A stretch of DNA of 64,000 nt from a virus. Shown piece after piece: positions 25,515 through 33,385 of the stretch (position 1 is its first letter; each line of letters begins with the position of its first letter). The notes beneath the pieces are model-generated. The model had not been told where the DNA came from. It saw only the letters and a program-made list of their open reading frames with translations, and searched no databases. The position numbers and the translations under genes are program-made. Where the stretch lies: positions 62,001-126,000 of the IMG/VR virus record IMGVR_UViG_3300021963_004854, one strand, 5' to 3'.

Positions 25515-25682
25515 ATGACAAAGCTAGAATTCACTCTTAACGCCCGTGTTCCCTATGATGCCGAAGAAGATGCTCGGTCGGTAGACATTTCGTTTACTAC
25601 TGCCGATGCCGCAGAAGTTATTCGCCAGTTCAATAAGTTTCTTATTCTTAATGATCTAGATATTCAGGTTACGGTAGCATAA
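25515..25682 (+). CDS. Hypothetical 55-aa protein
   Basis: Encodes MTKLEFTLNARVPYDAEEDA... ending QVTVA, predicted as a small alpha/beta protein. AAGGAG lies 7 bases before the ATG, and the stop overlaps the ATG of the peroxiredoxin gene (TAATG), both supporting expression. Not recognised. Confidence 0.65.
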   Translation: MTKLEFTLNARVPYDAEEDARSVDISFTTADAAEVIRQFNKFLILNDLDIQVTVA

Positions 25683-26263
25683 TGGTAGAAACAGTTTCCT
25701 ATTTGTCAAAGTGGGACACTGAGCCACAGGAAGTAAAACTTCCTGGGGTAGTCCCTGCCGAAGTCTTTAAGACTCGCGTCCGTGACAATTCGATTGAAGG
25801 TCCAAATCCTTTCCGTTGGGAAGATAAGACCACTTATGATTACTTCTCTGGTAAGCGGGTGGTTCTCTTCTCTCTTCCGGGTGCTTTCACTCCAACTTGT
25901 TCGACCTACCAGTTGCCAGGTTTTGAAAGCAACTTTGCGGAATTTAAGGCACTAGGTATCAAAGACATTTATTGTGTGTCCGTGAATGATGCCTTTGTTA
26001 TGAATTGCTGGGCCAAGGATCAGAAGATCAAGAAGGTCAAGATGATTCCTGATGGTTCGGCTAAGTTTACTCGCCAGATGGGAATGTTGGTAGAGAAAGA
26101 CAATCTTGGTTTTGGTTTTCGCTCTTGGCGCTATGCATGTGTTGTCAATAACGGCCTTATTGAGAAGTGGTTTGTTGAACCTGGTATGGAAGATAACTGC
26201 GAAACTGATCCTTACGGTGAAACTTCGCCTGAAAACATTCTTGACTGGTTGCGCAACAACTGA
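25682..26263 (+). CDS. Peroxiredoxin (Prx5-type)
   Basis: Thioredoxin-fold peroxidase reducing peroxides. The peroxidatic Cys73 sits in GAFTPTCSTYQLPGF, the Prx5/PrxII active-site signature, followed by the family segment VSVNDAFVMNCWAKDQ near 100-115. It has 193 aa with about 40 residues N-terminal to the usual core. The phage glutaredoxin (55899) or host thioredoxins could recycle it. Lies between clamp and clamp-loader genes. An accessory gene that could shield phage or host enzymes such as ribonucleotide reductase from oxidative stress. Confidence 0.88.
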   Translation: MVETVSYLSKWDTEPQEVKLPGVVPAEVFKTRVRDNSIEGPNPFRWEDKTTYDYFSGKRVVLFSLPGAFTPTCSTYQLPGFESNFAEFKALGIKDIYCVSVNDAFVMNCWAKDQKIKKVKMIPDGSAKFTRQMGMLVEKDNLGFGFRSWRYACVVNNGLIEKWFVEPGMEDNCETDPYGETSPENILDWLRNN

Positions 26264-26269
26264 TATAGT
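26241..26269 (+). promoter_or_regulatory. Promoter for gp44-gp62-regA inside peroxiredoxin 3' end
   Basis: TTGACT-N17-TATAGT, the same hexamers as the primase promoter. Predicted start near 26276, leaving a 5' leader of about 70 bases before the gp44 ATG. Confidence 0.65.
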
Positions 26270-26347
26270 GAATGCTGGTCACTAAGCCAGAGTTCGTGGA
26301 TGCACTAACATCGCGACGGACATTTTATTTTATTATGGAGAATGAAT

Positions 26348-27280
26348 ATGCGTGAAGACTTCCTCTGGGTTGAGAAGTATCGTCCTCGTAAGCTGGACGA
26401 TTGTATCCTTCCCGACGAACAACTGAATACCTTTCGCCAGTTTGTGGCGACTGGTGAAATTCCCAATATGCTCCTCTGTGGTTCGGCTGGTGTAGGTAAG
26501 ACTACTATCGCCCGTGCCATTTGTGAGGAACTTGGTTGTGACTATATCGTTATCAACGGTTCAGAAGAATCTGGTATCGATGTTCTCCGCACCAAGATTC
26601 GAGAGTTTGCATCCTCTGTCTCGTTTAGCGGCAAGACTAAGGTTGTCATTCTAGACGAAGCCGATTACCTGAATCCAAACTCTACGCAGCCAGCCCTTCG
26701 TGCCTTCATTGAAGAGTTTGCTAACAACTGCCGCTTCATCTTTACCTGCAACTTCAAGAACCGCATCATTGCACCTCTGCATAGTCGGACTGCGGTGATT
26801 GAATTCAAGTTGACTAAGGCTGACCGACCCAAGATGGCTGGTCGTTTCATGAAGCGCCTTGGCGACATTCTTGAAGCCGAGAATGTGCAATATGATGACA
26901 AGGTTGTAGCGGAAGTCCTTAAGAAGCACTTCCCAGATTATCGCCGTGTTCTTAATGAACTCCAGAGATACAGCGTAGGCGGTGTTATCGATGCTGGCAT
27001 TCTAGCCAACGTCCAAGAAATCAACATGAAAGAACTTGTTGATGCCCTTCGTGGCAAAGACTTCCGCAAGGTGCGCCAGTGGGTCGTAGATAATATCGAC
27101 AACGATCCTGGTATCATCTTCCGTAAGATTTACGATACACTCCTGGATGATGTGAAGTATCCATCGGCTCTGATTATTCTTCTGGCCGATTATCAATACA
27201 AGTCTGCTTTTGCTGCTAACCAAGAAATCAATCTCGTGGCCTGTTTGGTTGAGATTATGGCTGGGGTGGAGTGGAAGTAA
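26348..27280 (+). CDS. gp44: Clamp loader large subunit (gp44)
   Basis: AAA+ ATPase subunit that opens and loads gp45. Walker A GSAGVGKTT is at residues 45-53, Walker B ILDEADYL at 101-108, and sensor 1 in FIFTCNFKNRI. The length of 310 aa is near T4 gp44 (319). ATG 26348 is chosen over ATG 26342 for the correct distance (7 bases) from GGAG. The stop overlaps the gp62 start. Confidence 0.96.
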   Translation: MREDFLWVEKYRPRKLDDCILPDEQLNTFRQFVATGEIPNMLLCGSAGVGKTTIARAICEELGCDYIVINGSEESGIDVLRTKIREFASSVSFSGKTKVVILDEADYLNPNSTQPALRAFIEEFANNCRFIFTCNFKNRIIAPLHSRTAVIEFKLTKADRPKMAGRFMKRLGDILEAENVQYDDKVVAEVLKKHFPDYRRVLNELQRYSVGGVIDAGILANVQEINMKELVDALRGKDFRKVRQWVVDNIDNDPGIIFRKIYDTLLDDVKYPSALIILLADYQYKSAFAANQEINLVACLVEIMAGVEWK

Positions 27281-27735
27281 TGGATGGTATTCTAGAGGGT
27301 CTTGGTGATCCGAAGGTAGAATACAAGCCAGAAGACTTTGTAGAGAAGAAAGCCAAAATCTCTCCCTTCGATTTCATCAACGATATCAATCACAAAAAAT
27401 CTAATCTCATTGTAGATGACTGGGCCGAGAAGCAATACAATCCTTGGATAATCAATCGCGGTTTGAGTTTCGCTATAGACACGGTGATTCCAGCCAATGA
27501 GATGAACTGTCGACCACACCTAGATAAAGCATTACAAAACTCTTTTCTTATAAATACAATACGCGCAAAGAAGCGATTTGATAAATGGATCAAAATCGAA
27601 GACGATGCCGAAATTGAGATGATTAAAGAGTATTATGGTTATAGCAATGACAAGGCTCGCCAGGCTCTTACAATTCTCTCGGAAGAACAAAAGAAAATAA
27701 TAAAAGAGAAATTGTATAAAGGTGGTAGAAAATGA
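27280..27735 (+). CDS. gp62: Clamp loader small subunit (gp62)
   Basis: Non-ATPase subunit of the loader, with 151 aa against 187 in T4. Similarity within this family is low, but it occupies the strict T4 order gp44-gp62-regA, is coupled at both ends (TAATG with gp44, ATGA with regA), and has the family segment SPFDFINDINHKKSNL near residue 28 and a lysine-rich C-terminus. Confidence 0.85.
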   Translation: MDGILEGLGDPKVEYKPEDFVEKKAKISPFDFINDINHKKSNLIVDDWAEKQYNPWIINRGLSFAIDTVIPANEMNCRPHLDKALQNSFLINTIRAKKRFDKWIKIEDDAEIEMIKEYYGYSNDKARQALTILSEEQKKIIKEKLYKGGRK

Positions 27736-28148
27736 GCGAAGATTTTTTTGACATTGACTTTCCTGGTTACGCACCACTGGAAGTCAAACTAAAGAATCCT
27801 GATGACTTTCTTAAGGTTCGCGAAACACTTTCGCGTATTGGCGTTGCGTCTCGGAAAGATAAGGTTCTTTATCAATCGTGTCATATTCTACACAAGCAAG
27901 GTAGATACTTTATTGTTCACTTTAAGGAACTCTTTGCCCTAGATGGTAAGGATGCTGACTTTAGTGATAACGATCTACAGCGTAGAAATACAGTGGCACA
28001 CCTACTCTCTGATTGGGGTCTGATTACTATTCTCAATCCAGAAATCCATGAGGACAAAGCTCCTCTAAATCAAATCAAGGTCATTGCTTATAAAGAAAAA
28101 GGCGAATGGGAACTAGTTCAAAAGTATAACATTGGTCGCAAAAAGTAA
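27732..28148 (+). CDS. regA: Translational repressor RegA
   Basis: RNA-binding repressor that competes with ribosomes at start regions of early messages, in T4 including its own and gp44/gp45. Alignment with T4 RegA is strong, e.g. KNPDDFLKVRETLSRIGVAS and KDKVLYQSCHILHKQGRYF, then SDWGLITI and a C-terminal EKGEWELVQKYNIG. It has 138 aa (T4: 122), with a short acidic N-terminal extension. It is the last gene before a terminator. Confidence 0.95.
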   Translation: MSEDFFDIDFPGYAPLEVKLKNPDDFLKVRETLSRIGVASRKDKVLYQSCHILHKQGRYFIVHFKELFALDGKDADFSDNDLQRRNTVAHLLSDWGLITILNPEIHEDKAPLNQIKVIAYKEKGEWELVQKYNIGRKK

Positions 28149-28179
28149 TTGACATAATATAAAAATTGGTGTATAAATA
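28149..28179 (+). promoter_or_regulatory. Overlapping sigma70 and late promoter for hsp20
   Basis: TTGACA at 28149-28154, a 17-base spacer and TATAAA at 28172-28177; the same bases form a perfect late box TATAAATA at 28172-28179. Both polymerase forms would start near 28184-28186, within the following terminator stem. Confidence 0.75.
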
Positions 28180-28181
28180 AA

Positions 28182-28211
28182 GGGTGCTATGCTTCGGATA
28201 GCACCCTTTTT
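28182..28211 (+). terminator. Terminator of the gp44-gp62-regA operon
   Basis: A 9-bp perfect stem (GGGTGCTAT/ATAGCACCC), 7-base loop GCTTCGG and a run of five T. It ends transcripts arriving from regA; those starting at the overlapping promoter would lack most of the 5' arm. Confidence 0.9.
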
Positions 28212-28237
28212 ATTACTCGCTTAATAGGAGAACAATT

Positions 28238-28726
28238 ATGAAATTTGATACTACAAGTTTACCAAACATCGACCGTTATTTCGTTGGCGCAGACCGCGTT
28301 ATGAAAAGGTTAGCAGATATTGCTGACCAATCTGCGCACATGATGCCAGTTAAATATCCTCCATACAATATCAAGAAAGTTGATGAAAATCGCTACGTTA
28401 TCGAAATGGCAGTTGCTGGTTTCGGTAAGACGGATATTGATATTGAACTACAAGAGGGCATGTTGTCCATCCAAGGGAAGTGCGAAACGCCTGACCCGGA
28501 GCAATATCTCTACAAGGGAATTGCTGAACGAGGATTCAAGCGCGAATTTACTCTTGCTGACAACGTTGAAGTAAAAAGTTCCACACTGGTCAATGGTATG
28601 CTGAAAATTTGGCTGGAAGCATTGATTCCAGAAGAAAAGAAGCCAAAGAAAATCGACATTACCGACGGTGATAATGAATATCCATCGGAAGCTGCCGAAT
28701 TCTTGGCAGAAGGTAAAACTAAGTAA
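28238..28726 (+). CDS. Small heat-shock protein Hsp20
   Basis: ATP-independent chaperone of the alpha-crystallin family, 162 aa. The crystallin domain spans about residues 47-135, with YPPYNIKKVDENRYVIEMAVAGF, the ERGFKREFTL strand and the closing GMLKIWLEALIPEE, the last containing the usual I/L-x-I/L-like C-terminal anchor region. Hsp20 genes are widespread in T4-like cyanophages. It has a combined early and late promoter and an AGGAG ribosome site, suggesting use throughout infection, perhaps for virion assembly. Confidence 0.92.
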   Translation: MKFDTTSLPNIDRYFVGADRVMKRLADIADQSAHMMPVKYPPYNIKKVDENRYVIEMAVAGFGKTDIDIELQEGMLSIQGKCETPDPEQYLYKGIAERGFKREFTLADNVEVKSSTLVNGMLKIWLEALIPEEKKPKKIDITDGDNEYPSEAAEFLAEGKTK

Positions 28727-28824
28727 TGTTTAATCACAAGTATGTTTTACCCGTCTCTCGTGCAGCCCATATCACAGTAGCAAGTTTGCTAATGATTATG
28801 GGTTATGCAATTCTAACAATCTAA
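28726..28824 (+). CDS. Putative 32-aa membrane peptide
   Basis: The ATG overlaps the hsp20 stop (TAATG). The product has a polar start (MFNHKYVLPVSRAAH) and a single hydrophobic helix (ITVASLLMIMGYAILTI). Size and lack of a separate ribosome site leave real doubt. Confidence 0.4.
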   Translation: MFNHKYVLPVSRAAHITVASLLMIMGYAILTI

Positions 28825-28846
28825 ATAATTTAAAAAGGTGACTGTT

Positions 28847-29146
28847 ATGTCCAATGTCAAATGTGTAAAGCTAATCAGCGGCGAGGAAATCATTGCTGAT
28901 ATTGATGAAGGTATTGAAGGCCTCGTTATTCTGAAAAAGCCTCTACTGATTATGATGGTGCCAAACCAGAACAATCAATTTGGCATTGGACTAGCACCCT
29001 TCTGTCCGTATGCCCAGGACGGAGATATTCCTGTTCGTTCTGGTGCCGTAATTTCAATTTTCGAACCTGATACTGGTATGAAGAATGAGTATAATGTTCG
29101 ATTTGGTAGTGGCATTGTAATGCCGGAAAGCAAGATTATCGTATGA
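28847..29146 (+). CDS. Sm-like phage protein
   Basis: A 99-aa beta-rich protein beginning MSNVKCVKLISGEEIIADI, the Sm-like strand pattern also seen in the protein at 12537-12902. ATG 28847 is chosen over GTG 28838 because AAGGTG lies 6 bases before it. The stop overlaps the start of the nuclease gene (ATGA). Probably a small oligomeric RNA- or protein-binding barrel; function not established. Confidence 0.65.
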   Translation: MSNVKCVKLISGEEIIADIDEGIEGLVILKKPLLIMMVPNQNNQFGIGLAPFCPYAQDGDIPVRSGAVISIFEPDTGMKNEYNVRFGSGIVMPESKIIV

Positions 29147-29565
29147 AACTATTCACAGCATTTTTAGCCGCTTCTCTAATTGCGACTCCCGCTCTAGCAG
29201 TAGAGCATTCGTGGAAGGTAACAAGAGTTATGGACGGCGACACAATCGAAGTCGAAGCTCCATGGGTACCAGCTCCAATTCCTCCGGTAATTAAAATCCG
29301 TGTATTGGGTGTTGATACTCCTGAAAAAGGTGGACGCGCACAGTGTCCTAAGGAAGCAGCGGCAGGTGAAGCAGCAACAAACTTTACTAAGTCTGTAATC
29401 AAACCCGGACAGGTTATTCAGGTTGACCTTAAAGAATGGGACAAGTTTGGTGGTCGTGTTCTTGGTTATGTAAAGTATAACGGCAAGGATTTGTCGGCTG
29501 AACTTATCAAGGGCGGACTTGCTCGTGCCTATATGGGCGAAAAGAAAGCATCATGGTGTAACTAA
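29143..29565 (+). CDS. Secreted Staphylococcal-nuclease-like protein
   Basis: A 140-aa thermonuclease-fold protein with an N-terminal signal peptide (MKLFTAFLAASLIATPALA, residues 1-19, cleavage after ALA). SNase motifs are VMDGDTIEV (29-37), IRVLGVDTPEK (52-62, catalytic-region Asp and Glu) and DKFGGRVLGYV near 100, which holds the catalytic Arg. Two Cys (68 and 139) could pair in the periplasm. It lies directly before DNA polymerase, and its stop codon forms the left edge of an inverted repeat over the polymerase ribosome site. Confidence 0.88.
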   Translation: MKLFTAFLAASLIATPALAVEHSWKVTRVMDGDTIEVEAPWVPAPIPPVIKIRVLGVDTPEKGGRAQCPKEAAAGEAATNFTKSVIKPGQVIQVDLKEWDKFGGRVLGYVKYNGKDLSAELIKGGLARAYMGEKKASWCN

Positions 29566-29624
29566 AACCTCTTTACTTTTGTCATGTTTTATAGTATATT
29601 AGTATTTGAATTGAAAAGAGGTTT
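29565..29624 (+). promoter_or_regulatory. Inverted repeat sequestering the gp43 ribosome site
   Basis: AAACCTCTTT at 29565-29574 and its exact complement AAAGAGGTTT at 29615-29624 form a 10-bp helix. The right arm contains the gp43 Shine-Dalgarno AGAGG, 5 bases before the ATG at 29627. A -10-like TATAGT lies between the arms at 29590. Confidence 0.65.
29590..29595 (+). promoter_or_regulatory. Possible -10 element (TATAGT) for gp43
   Basis: TATAGT matches the -10 of other early promoters here, but no good -35 sits at 17 bases. An alternative pairing is TTTACT (29572) with TATATT (29595). A start near 29602 would leave the left arm of the inverted repeat out of the transcript. Confidence 0.4.
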
Positions 29625-29626
29625 AC

Positions 29627-32152
29627 ATGAAGTTTTATACCAGCGCACACCAATATGGCTCCAAGATTCTCGTTCGAGGTGTTCATAATGGTGTGCGCTT
29701 CAATCGTAGGGAAGACTTCTCTCCCACTCTCTATGTGAAGAGTAAAGAAGAAAGCATCCACAAGTCGCTGTATGGTGAGAACCTTCAGCCGATTGATTTC
29801 GAAACCAATAACGAAGCCAAAGAGTTTGTCCAAACATATGGTGAAGTCGATAACTTTGCCATCTATGGTCAGACTAACTTTGGCTATCAGTATATCACTC
29901 GCACTTTTCCCAAAGAAATTCAATGGGATATGAATGCGCTAAAGATACAGACTGTAGATATCGAAACGAAAACCGAGTTTGGTTTTCCTGATATCAATAA
30001 TCCCATCGAAGAGATTCTCCTCATCACGGTCAAGGACCTAGTTTCCCGTCAAATTATTACCTATGGTTGCGGAGACTTTGATGATAAGAACTCTGAAATT
30101 ATCAATAACCTTCGAGCTAGTGGTAATAAGTTTCTGTATGTCAAGTGTGACAATGAACGTGACCTATTAGAAACCTATGTCCGTTTCCATTCTGATAATC
30201 ATCCAGATATCATTACTGGTTGGAACGTTGAACTGTTCGATATTGCATATCTGATTGCCCGTGTAGAGCGACTGTTCAATGATGAAAATGCCACTAAGAA
30301 GAAGTTTTCTCCTTGGGGTCTTGTGCAGCGCAAGAACATGAACGTCATGGGTCGCGAGATGTTCACCTATGAAATGAAGGGTATTGCTGTTCTAGATTAC
30401 TTAGACCTCTTTAAGAAGTTCACATATTCTAACCAAGAGTCCTATAAGCTAGACCACATTGCTTCCGTAGAACTTGGTAAGAACAAGCTGGAAAATCCGT
30501 ATGAAAGTTTCCGTGAGTTTTATACCAAAGATTGGCAGCGGTTCGTTGAATACAACGTTGTTGACGTTGAAATTGTGGACGAACTTGAACGTAAGTTAAA
30601 GTTGATTGAACTTATTCTCACTATGGCATATGACGCCAAGTGTAATTACAATGACGTTTTCTCACAGGTTCGAACTTGGGATTGTATTATCTACAATCAC
30701 TTGTATGCCAAGAACATTCACATTCCACAGAAGCGTGACCAACAGGGCCGCGGCATCGAGGGTGCATTCGTCAAAGAACCTAAGCCAGGTAAGTATGACT
30801 GGGTTGTTTCGTTTGACGCAACTTCGCTATATCCTTCCATCATTATGCAGTATAACCAATCGCCCGAAACATTGGTGAATGGTACTGTATACGATACTAC
30901 TGTAAAGGGTCTTCTAAATCGTCAACATGATTTGTCTAGTCTTCAGGACCAAGACTATTGTATGACTGCGAATGGTTATTGTTATACTCGCACTAAGCAG
31001 GGTATCTTTCCTGAGATTGTTGAAAAGTTCTTTGATGACCGTCAACGCTACAAGAAGTTGATGATTGCGGCTCAGAAGGAATACGAGAGCACCAAGAATG
31101 AAAAGCTAAGAAACGATATTTCTAAATATAATAACTTCCAGATGGCAAGAAAGATTCAGTTGAACTCTCTCTTTGGTGCCATGGGTAATGAATACTTCCG
31201 TTACTATGATGCCCGCGTAGCAGAGGGTATCACCATGACTGGCCAGTTTATCATTCAAGAGGTTGGCAATGCTCTAAATGAATACCTTAATAAGGTTGTA
31301 GGTACCGAGAACCATGACTACTCTTTCTACTCTGATACTGATTCTTGTTACATTTCCTTGGACCCTCTTGTTCGTAAGTTTTATCCTAATGTGGACCGCG
31401 ATAAGCTCATTGATATTCTCGATAAAATCTGCGAAGAGAAAATCACAGAGGCAATCAACAAGAGTTGTGATCGACTTGCGAACTACACGAATGCATTTCA
31501 GAAGAAAATTATCTTCAAGCGTGAAGCAATCGCGGAACGTGGCATCTGGGTTGCAAAGAAACGGTATGCACTTAATGTCTATGACAACGAAGGCGTCCGT
31601 TACAAAGATCCGAAGCTCAAGGTCATGGGTCTCGAAATCGTTAGGTCATCGACGCCCGCGCCCGTTCGCACGAGTCTCAAAGAAGCCGTCAGACTCTGCC
31701 TGACTACAGATGAAGAGACACTACAGAAGTTCATTGAAGTTACCCGCGAGAACTTCAACAGACTTTCACCAGAAGAGATTGCGTTCCCTCGTGGTGTAAA
31801 TGGCCTACAGAAGTATACATCAACATCGGACATTTATGCCAAAGGTACACCGATGCATGTTCGTGGCGCCCTGATGTATAACCATCTAATCGCCAAGCAG
31901 AAACTTGATAAGAAGTATGAACTTATTCAAGAAGGTGAGAAGATTAAATTTCTTTATCTTAAAGAGCCAAATACAATTCGTGAAAATTGTATCGCTTTTC
32001 TTGGAACTATGCCAAAAGAACTTGACATTCACAAGTATATAGATTATAAGATGATGTTCCAGAAAGCATTTCTTGACCCACTTAATATGATTGTTGACGG
32101 CTTAGGCTGGTCGACCGAACCTAAAGCAACATTGGAGGACTTATTCGCATGA
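29627..32152 (+). CDS. gp43: DNA polymerase, family B (gp43)
   Basis: Replicative polymerase with proofreading. The 3'-5' exonuclease ExoI is DIET at residues 111-114. Polymerase motif A is DATSLYPSI starting at Asp397, and motif C YSDTDS at 568-573 (catalytic Asp570 and Asp572). Motif B contains KIQLNSLFGAMGN. The protein is 841 aa, against 898 in T4, and undivided. The end overlaps uvsX (ATGA). Translation may be controlled by the inverted repeat over its ribosome site, an arrangement comparable to the T4 gp43 operator hairpin. Confidence 0.98.
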   Translation: MKFYTSAHQYGSKILVRGVHNGVRFNRREDFSPTLYVKSKEESIHKSLYGENLQPIDFETNNEAKEFVQTYGEVDNFAIYGQTNFGYQYITRTFPKEIQWDMNALKIQTVDIETKTEFGFPDINNPIEEILLITVKDLVSRQIITYGCGDFDDKNSEIINNLRASGNKFLYVKCDNERDLLETYVRFHSDNHPDIITGWNVELFDIAYLIARVERLFNDENATKKKFSPWGLVQRKNMNVMGREMFTYEMKGIAVLDYLDLFKKFTYSNQESYKLDHIASVELGKNKLENPYESFREFYTKDWQRFVEYNVVDVEIVDELERKLKLIELILTMAYDAKCNYNDVFSQVRTWDCIIYNHLYAKNIHIPQKRDQQGRGIEGAFVKEPKPGKYDWVVSFDATSLYPSIIMQYNQSPETLVNGTVYDTTVKGLLNRQHDLSSLQDQDYCMTANGYCYTRTKQGIFPEIVEKFFDDRQRYKKLMIAAQKEYESTKNEKLRNDISKYNNFQMARKIQLNSLFGAMGNEYFRYYDARVAEGITMTGQFIIQEVGNALNEYLNKVVGTENHDYSFYSDTDSCYISLDPLVRKFYPNVDRDKLIDILDKICEEKITEAINKSCDRLANYTNAFQKKIIFKREAIAERGIWVAKKRYALNVYDNEGVRYKDPKLKVMGLEIVRSSTPAPVRTSLKEAVRLCLTTDEETLQKFIEVTRENFNRLSPEEIAFPRGVNGLQKYTSTSDIYAKGTPMHVRGALMYNHLIAKQKLDKKYELIQEGEKIKFLYLKEPNTIRENCIAFLGTMPKELDIHKYIDYKMMFQKAFLDPLNMIVDGLGWSTEPKATLEDLFA

Positions 32153-33213
32153 ATGCGCTACTAGATAAATTGAAGAAGAACAGCACCATTAAAGAAACAA
32201 ATGTGCTATCAGAAAGCAAACTCTTTAGCACTAAGGATCTTATCCAGACCTCAGTGCCTGCCTTAAACGTGGCACTGTCAGGTAAGTTAGACGGTGGTCT
32301 GACTCCCGGGTTGACTGTCTTTGCGGGGCCATCGAAGCACTTCAAGACTGCCTTTGCCATGATGCTGGCTAAGAGTTTTCAGACAAAGTATCCCGATGGC
32401 ATCATTCTGTTCTATGACTCCGAGTTTGGTGCACCACAGTCATACTTTGAAAACTTTGGCATCGATACGGGTAAGGTTATCCATACACCTATCACCGACA
32501 TTGAACAGTTGAAGCATGATGTTATGAAACAGATTAATGAGATTGAACGTAAAGATAACGTCATGATCATTGTTGACTCTGTTGGCAACCTTGCTTCTAA
32601 GAAAGAAGTTGATGATGCCCTAGATGGTAAGTCGGTTGCAGATATGACTCGCGCCAAGCAGATGAAGTCTCTGTTCCGTATGATTACACCACATCTTACC
32701 ATCAAGGATCTCCCGATGGTAGTTGTCAATCATACTTACATGGAAATCGGTATGTTCCCCAAGGCAATCGTCTCTGGTGGCACTGGCATCTACTACTCTG
32801 CCGACAATATCTTTATCATTGGTCGCCAGCAAGAGAAGCAGGGTACCGAGATTGTTGGTTATAACTTTATCATCAACGTTGAAAAGTCTCGCTACGTTCG
32901 TGAGAAGTCCAAGATTCCTATCGAAGTTACCTTCGAAGGTGGTATCAGTAAGTGGTCTGGTCTGCTAGACATTGCACTAGAATCCGGTCACGTTATTAAG
33001 CCATCGAATGGTTGGTATCAGATTGCAACCGATGAGAAGAAGTATCGTCTTGCTGATACATACAACAAGGAATTCTGGATGCCTGTATTGACAGATCCTA
33101 CCTTTGGTGAATGGATTGAAAAGAGATACCGCATGGCAGGTGGGCAAATGATGGAGGGTGAAAATGTGGACATTTCTGACGAAGATATTTCAGAGGAATA
33201 CGAAAACCTGTGA
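32149..33213 (+). CDS. uvsX: Recombinase UvsX (RecA-like)
   Basis: Strand-exchange protein of phage recombination and recombination-dependent replication. The ATPase P-loop reads FAGPSKHFKTAF near residues 62-73, a T4-UvsX type variant, with Walker B MIIVDSVGNL near 140 and the DNA-binding loop following. It has 354 aa (T4: 391) and an acidic C-terminal tail (DISDEDISEEYENL). It starts in the gp43 stop and overlaps the next small gene by about 50 bases. Confidence 0.95.
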   Translation: MNALLDKLKKNSTIKETNVLSESKLFSTKDLIQTSVPALNVALSGKLDGGLTPGLTVFAGPSKHFKTAFAMMLAKSFQTKYPDGIILFYDSEFGAPQSYFENFGIDTGKVIHTPITDIEQLKHDVMKQINEIERKDNVMIIVDSVGNLASKKEVDDALDGKSVADMTRAKQMKSLFRMITPHLTIKDLPMVVVNHTYMEIGMFPKAIVSGGTGIYYSADNIFIIGRQQEKQGTEIVGYNFIINVEKSRYVREKSKIPIEVTFEGGISKWSGLLDIALESGHVIKPSNGWYQIATDEKKYRLADTYNKEFWMPVLTDPTFGEWIEKRYRMAGGQMMEGENVDISDEDISEEYENL

Positions 33214-33385
33214 GCATTGCGGTTGCGGCATCAATCCTAAGAAAGATGCCGCAATCTGCCTACACGGTGAAGAGCATGGCATTGTTTTCGAACAGTGGGT
33301 ATGCGAAGATTGCTGTATGAAAATCGCTTATGAATACGAAGCATATTATGAACTAGAGGACTCCGCAGTTGTCGAAGAAAATTGA
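33164..33385 (+). CDS. Small putative zinc-binding protein
   Basis: A 73-aa protein with CEHCGCG near residue 18 and CEDCC near 51, spaced as a zinc-ribbon-like pair, and an acidic C-terminus. ATG 33164 follows GGAGGG inside the uvsX 3' end, so about 50 bases are read in two frames; its own end overlaps the gp41 start. Role unknown; the position suggests a small replication or recombination accessory factor. Confidence 0.6.
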   Translation: MWTFLTKIFQRNTKTCEHCGCGINPKKDAAICLHGEEHGIVFEQWVCEDCCMKIAYEYEAYYELEDSAVVEEN

